From a bacterium (GTDB taxonomy: Bacteria > Auribacterota > UBA3054): a stretch of DNA of 62,307 bases. The stretch lies in assembly GCA_017963805.1 (NCBI GenBank), contig JAGCTE010000024.1, forward strand, positions 1-62,307. The letters are read 5' to 3'. This document shows positions 58,955-62,307 of this stretch, piece after piece. The number at the start of each line of letters is the position of its first letter. Position 1 is the stretch's first letter. The position numbers and the translations under genes were made by a program. The notes under the pieces were generated by a model that saw only the letters and a list, made by a program, of their open reading frames with translations, had not been told where the DNA came from and did no database searches.

Positions 58955-59965
58955 TTAATTTACAAAAGTTGAAAAAACATCGGCGCCAAGGTCTCCCGGT
59001 CCTTTTTTCTCATAGATCTGGCGTCCCCTGGCGGCTATCATGCGCGCGTTGTCGGTGCAGAGCGGCAGTGACGGAAAAATGACTTTCAAGGCTTCTTTTC
59101 CGCCCCTGGCGCGGTTTTTGAACAATTCTCTCAAGCGGCTGTTGGAGCTGACTCCCCCGCCCACCACGATGGTCCTGACGTTGAATTCCCTGGCGGCTTT
59201 AACGGTCTTCTTCACCAAAACGTCCATTACAGCCTCGACATAGTCGGCTGCGACGTTGCAGAGCGCCTCTTCCGTTTTGGGAGGATTTTTCTTCACATGG
59301 TAAAGGAGGGCGGTCTTGACGCCGGAAAAGCTGAAGTCGAAGGAAGGTTTGAGATAAGCCCTCGGGAACCTTGTACCGTCGGGCGTTCCCCTTTGGCCCT
59401 TCTCGGCGCGAAGGGCAAGGTTCAAGCCTCCGGGCATCGGCAGTCCAAGGATCTTGGCGCCCTTGTCGAGCGCTTCGCCCGCGGCGTCGTCCCTGGTGCG
59501 CCCTATGATCTCGTAGTCGTCGGAATCCCTGACGACGGCAAGAAGCGTGTGTCCTCCGGAAATGACCAGCGCCAGGAAGGGATACTCAACCTCGTTTTCC
59601 GCCGTGGCCGCGAACATGTGCGCCTCAATGTGGTTGACGGGCACGAAAGGTTTTTTCGCTGACAGCGCCAGGCCTTTGGCAAACGTGAGTCCGACTATGA
59701 GAGCGCCCGTTAGCCCCGGGCCGTTGGTGGCCGCGACAAGGTCGATGTCAGACAGCTTGACGTCAGCCTTCTTCAGCAGTTCCCTGGTAATGTTGGGGAT
59801 CGCCTCGAGATGGCTGCGGCTGGCCAGTTCCGGAACCACTCCGCCGTAGGGGTCGTGGATCTCATACTGGCGCGAGACGACTTCGCAGAACGGCTCCGCC
59901 AGACCGGGGCGGTAAAGCGCCACGGCCGTGTCGTCGCAGGAACTCTCTATGCCTAAAATTATCAC
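58955..59965 (-). CDS. tsaD: tRNA N6-adenosine threonylcarbamoyltransferase
   Basis: 336 residues of the Kae1/TsaD family. ILGIESSCDDTAVALY starts the ASKHA fold, NHIEAHMFA near residue 107 carries the metal histidines, and VVGGGVSSNSRLRE the nucleotide site. TsaD transfers the threonylcarbamoyl group made by TsaC to A37 of ANN-decoding tRNAs. Start is GTG 59965, immediately after the lipoprotein stop (TAAGTG). tsaC is found at 5413-5958, far away in this same window. Confidence 0.95.
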   Translation of the reverse strand: MIILGIESSCDDTAVALYRPGLAEPFCEVVSRQYEIHDPYGGVVPELASRSHLEAIPNITRELLKKADVKLSDIDLVAATNGPGLTGALIVGLTFAKGLALSAKKPFVPVNHIEAHMFAATAENEVEYPFLALVISGGHTLLAVVRDSDDYEIIGRTRDDAAGEALDKGAKILGLPMPGGLNLALRAEKGQRGTPDGTRFPRAYLKPSFDFSFSGVKTALLYHVKKNPPKTEEALCNVAADYVEAVMDVLVKKTVKAAREFNVRTIVVGGGVSSNSRLRELFKNRARGGKEALKVIFPSLPLCTDNARMIAARGRQIYEKKGPGDLGADVFSTFVN

Positions 59966-60388
59966 TTATTTTTTCTTGATCGTTACAATGTCCCTGACGA
60001 ACTCGACGTAGTAGACCTCGCACCACTTGTCGAGAACGTACTCGAAAGAACGGACCTTCTGCTTGTCCGCCTCGGCCTCGCCTATCCTAAGGTCAAGGGA
60101 ATCCTCTTCGGAATAGTTGACTTCCGACTTGAAATATTTGTGCAGGGCCGCCCAGTCGAGCTTGTAGTTGTCCCTCAGTCTCACGTGCTTTTTCTTCCAG
60201 GTGAAAGTCACGTCGTCCTTGGTCTTGGTCGTTTCCTCGAACTGGCTCAGAAGAATGTCGTTCTTGGTGTAGCCGAGGGCGGAAATGGCCAGGTCGATTT
60301 CCTTTTGGGTGTTGGCCACGCGCTCAGATAGCGTGGAGGCGCAGCCCGAGAGCAGAATAACTGCCAGAATAGCCAGGATCTTTTTCAT
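59966..60388 (-). CDS. Putative lipoprotein of unknown function
   Basis: ATG 60388 gives 140 residues: lipobox signal LAVILLSGCAS, Cys near residue 16, then an acidic/basic mature domain with ALGYTKNDILLSQFEETTKTKDDVTFTWKKKHVRLRD. No recognised family. A longer frame to 60430 has a weaker start. An extended -10 lies about 48 nt upstream. It directly abuts the tsaD GTG. Confidence 0.7.
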   Translation of the reverse strand: MKKILAILAVILLSGCASTLSERVANTQKEIDLAISALGYTKNDILLSQFEETTKTKDDVTFTWKKKHVRLRDNYKLDWAALHKYFKSEVNYSEEDSLDLRIGEAEADKQKVRSFEYVLDKWCEVYYVEFVRDIVTIKKK

Positions 60389-60435
60389 ATCTATGTCCGT
60401 TTCTTTGATTATTTCCTTATAAAAACCCAAATGGA

Positions 60436-60444
60436 TATTTTATC
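60436..60444 (-). promoter_or_regulatory. Extended -10 for the lipoprotein-tsaD-aminotransferase run
   Basis: Leftward TGATAAAAT, about 48 nt before ATG 60388. Confidence 0.5.
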
Positions 60445-60457
60445 AAAAAGCCTCTTA

Positions 60458-61312
60458 TTATTTGCCGATCAAAAGACGCCAGTACCAGTCTATGATAAGA
60501 TAGCCCCAGAAATAGGCGATGAAGGCGGAAATTGAAAGGTAGGGTCCGAAGGGGATCTCGACCTTTTTCTCTCCTTTCGCAAGCGCTTTCGTAAGGAGCC
60601 CTCCCGCGCAGCCTATCACGGAGGCCAGAAAGATCGTCAGAAGAATTTTCTGCCAGCCAAGGAACGGGGCGAGCATGAACATGAGGTGCACGTCCCCCAA
60701 TCCAAGGGCCTCCCTTTTGAAAACGAAGCCTCCGGCTATCCTCACTATCCACATGAGAATTCCGCCCGCCAGCGCCGCCAAAAAAAGCTCGACGGTCAAT
60801 GTCAGCCGGTCGGGAGCGGGATAGACTTGCGGCATCGCGTAAACGATGATCATTCCCATCAGGAAGGTCGTCAAAGTGATCTCAATTGGGATTATCAGTT
60901 CCCTTGCGTCGATCACCGTTATGGCCAGAAGCGAGGAGAACAGCACGACGTCCCTTATGTAAGCGGCGGCAGCCGGAAGGATCATCTGGTAATCGATCGG
61001 CTCGGTCGGCAAAAACGGCAAGAGCCCCCGGAAGCGGAAATAGCAAAGCAGGGTGAAGGCTGTGCCGGTTATAAGTTCGACGAAAAAGTACTGCGGGCTG
61101 AAAGGCGCCCCGCACATGGCGCACTTTCCTCTCAAAACGAGGTAGCTGACAACGGGAATGTTGTGGTACCACGGGATCGGCTTGTCGCAGGAGAAGCAGT
61201 GCGAGCCGCGGCGCCAGAGCGATTCGTCTTTAGGCAGCCTAAGGATCACAACGTTCAGAAAAGAACCGATGGATGCTCCGAAAAGGAAAGAGAAGATGAG
61301 GAAGATCAGCAT
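60458..61312 (-). CDS. pilD: Prepilin peptidase / N-methyltransferase
   Basis: 284 residues. The cytoplasmic N-terminal loop has the four-cysteine zinc set C39, C42 (SHCFSCDKP) and C64, C67 (KCAMCGAP), followed by seven or more membrane helices. The aspartyl protease pair is DARELI in the middle and the GxGD motif GLGDVHLM near residue 208. It cleaves type IV prepilin leaders and methylates the new N-terminus. It may process the large pseudopilin-like protein at 34892-37897. It overlaps tilS by 7 nt. Confidence 0.93.
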   Translation of the reverse strand: MLIFLIFSFLFGASIGSFLNVVILRLPKDESLWRRGSHCFSCDKPIPWYHNIPVVSYLVLRGKCAMCGAPFSPQYFFVELITGTAFTLLCYFRFRGLLPFLPTEPIDYQMILPAAAAYIRDVVLFSSLLAITVIDARELIIPIEITLTTFLMGMIIVYAMPQVYPAPDRLTLTVELFLAALAGGILMWIVRIAGGFVFKREALGLGDVHLMFMLAPFLGWQKILLTIFLASVIGCAGGLLTKALAKGEKKVEIPFGPYLSISAFIAYFWGYLIIDWYWRLLIGK

Positions 61313-62307
61313 GCGTCACCGCCCATGTTGCCGTTCCAGGGTCTTGCGGAAGGAAGCTCGAGAGTCGCCTCCACAGTTTCGTCCCCGGCATTCACCGCGG
61401 CGCTTTTGGCGATGCGCCAGCCCGCGATCCAGCTCGGGGAATCTTTTGAAAAAAGGATGGGAATGTCTCTTCTTAGGAAGAGCGGGATCTTCGCGTCCGT
61501 CATCATGTCGCCCGCCTTGCGGAGGGGACCGTTGGTGGGATAGTAGCGCAGCCCGATCGAGAAGGACCCCAGCGTGTATTCATCAGACTTCAGGTATTCG
61601 GTGTAAGTCACCGCTTCGCCAATCAGCCAATTTAGCCAGCCGGCGCCGTTGTCGGAATAGCCTTTTCCCCTTGTTTCGACTTTTTTGATTTTTAGCGCGC
61701 ACTGGAAAAATTCTTTCAGCGAGACGCCGTCTTTGTAAAAGACGAATTTTCCCCGGACGGATAGCCAGCGGACTCCGCCGGCGGGCTGGAAGTCAGGCTG
61801 CGATCCGTCCTTCAGGCAGTTCAGGACTTTGTCAAGCGTCTCGAAGTCCCAATTCCCTTCCTCGCCGGCCAGAATACGCAGCAGTTCGCGCTGCAAGGCC
61901 GGTTTGGCGCCAAGGAAGGCGGAAGCGTCGACTATTGTCCCGAACACGGCTCTCTTGGCGTTGCGGCGCAGGAAATCCAGGGCCGCTTCCCTGATGAAGT
62001 CCCGCTGCTCGCCCAATTGTATGGCGGTCCGGCGGAATTTCAAGGTAAGGTCGTCTCCGGCGCGCTCCCTAAGTTTTGGGATTATCTCGTGCCTCAGCCA
62101 GTTCCTCGTGTAACTTTGGTCGCTGTTGGTGCTGTCGGTGCGGTAGGCAAGTTTGTGTTCAAGGCAGTAGTTCACGCAGTCTCTGGCTTTGAACTTTAAA
62201 AGCGGACGGCAGACGGTTACGCCGCAATCGATCTCCTTGAAAAGCTCGTTTAGCTTCGCGCTCTCGTTGAGCCCGGACAAGCCTTTCAAACCGGAGCCGC
62301 GCATAAG
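61306..62307 (-). CDS. tilS: tRNA(Ile)-lysidine synthetase, C-terminal part (truncated by window edge)
   Basis: The frame is open at the window's right edge, beginning LMRGSGLKGLSGL, which is the LxRGSGxxGLxGM motif of TilS after the PP-loop. RPLLKFKARDCVNYCLEHKL, DSTNSDQSYTRNWLRHEIIPKLRE follow, and a substrate-binding C-terminal domain of about 200 residues. The PP-loop with SGGxDS lies outside the window. TilS converts C34 of tRNA-Ile(CAU) to lysidine. About 333 residues are visible. Confidence 0.92.
   Translation of the reverse strand, partial: LMRGSGLKGLSGLNESAKLNELFKEIDCGVTVCRPLLKFKARDCVNYCLEHKLAYRTDSTNSDQSYTRNWLRHEIIPKLRERAGDDLTLKFRRTAIQLGEQRDFIREAALDFLRRNAKRAVFGTIVDASAFLGAKPALQRELLRILAGEEGNWDFETLDKVLNCLKDGSQPDFQPAGGVRWLSVRGKFVFYKDGVSLKEFFQCALKIKKVETRGKGYSDNGAGWLNWLIGEAVTYTEYLKSDEYTLGSFSIGLRYYPTNGPLRKAGDMMTDAKIPLFLRRDIPILFSKDSPSWIAGWRIAKSAAVNAGDETVEATLELPSARPWNGNMGGDAC

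Overview
The window reads as the chromosome of an uncultured PVC-group bacterium (Kiritimatiellota, Lentisphaerota or a relative). The pointers are two proteins with PEP-CTERM-like tails, tandem FG-GAP and SUMF1-type secreted paralogs, many small lipoproteins and a bacterial XPB helicase. This placement is an inference from gene content; no rRNA is present. Coding density is very high. I see no phage, integrase, transposase or CRISPR array.

Region 1 (1-12.8 kb): a truncated GAPDH gene diverges from rplM-rpsI and a tRNA-Gly. A leftward run from about 10.02 kb to 1.85 kb is packed like one operon: unknown protein, ribBA, ribH, nusB, hpt, purE, tsaC, a small Cys-rich protein and two FG-GAP secreted proteins. 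It ends at a terminator shared with the tRNA. Rightward trpB, a glycine-zipper/zinc-ribbon lipoprotein and an orphan fumarase alpha subunit follow.

Region 2 (12.8-21.5 kb): leftward argG, a PEP-CTERM protein and three tandem SUMF1-domain paralogs, then a MATE transporter and a rightward Gate-type membrane protein.

Region 3 (21.5-34.8 kb): leftward HAD phosphatase, mutL, a zinc-ribbon membrane protein, an NfnA/NfnB-like flavoprotein pair, a degenerate MDR protein and a lipoprotein. Then leftward uvrD/pcrA, a DUF362-ferredoxin protein, a pyrK-like gene without pyrD, an O-antigen ligase and hisI.

Region 4 (34.8-46.8 kb): a giant pseudopilin-like protein, a leftward accB-accC-PHP-isomerase-Gfo/Idh operon, two envelope proteins, a 472-bp non-coding stretch with long hairpins, a direct repeat and a DnaA box, and a second PEP-CTERM protein.

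Region 5 (46.8-62.3 kb): murB and an esterase, an orphan LuxR-type response regulator, then a tight seven-gene operon (rpoN, TPR protein, SpoU methyltransferase, a 69-aa protein, an XPB-N/Helicase_C_3-like protein, XPB helicase, membrane protein). A DUF805 protein and leftward tilS, pilD, lipoprotein, tsaD and an aminotransferase close the window.

Most notable signals: the XPB operon with its two uncharacterised partners; a hairpin-rich repeat family in two intergenic regions; and a recurring extended -10 promoter (TGnTAnnAT) often so close to the ATG that the mRNA should be leaderless.
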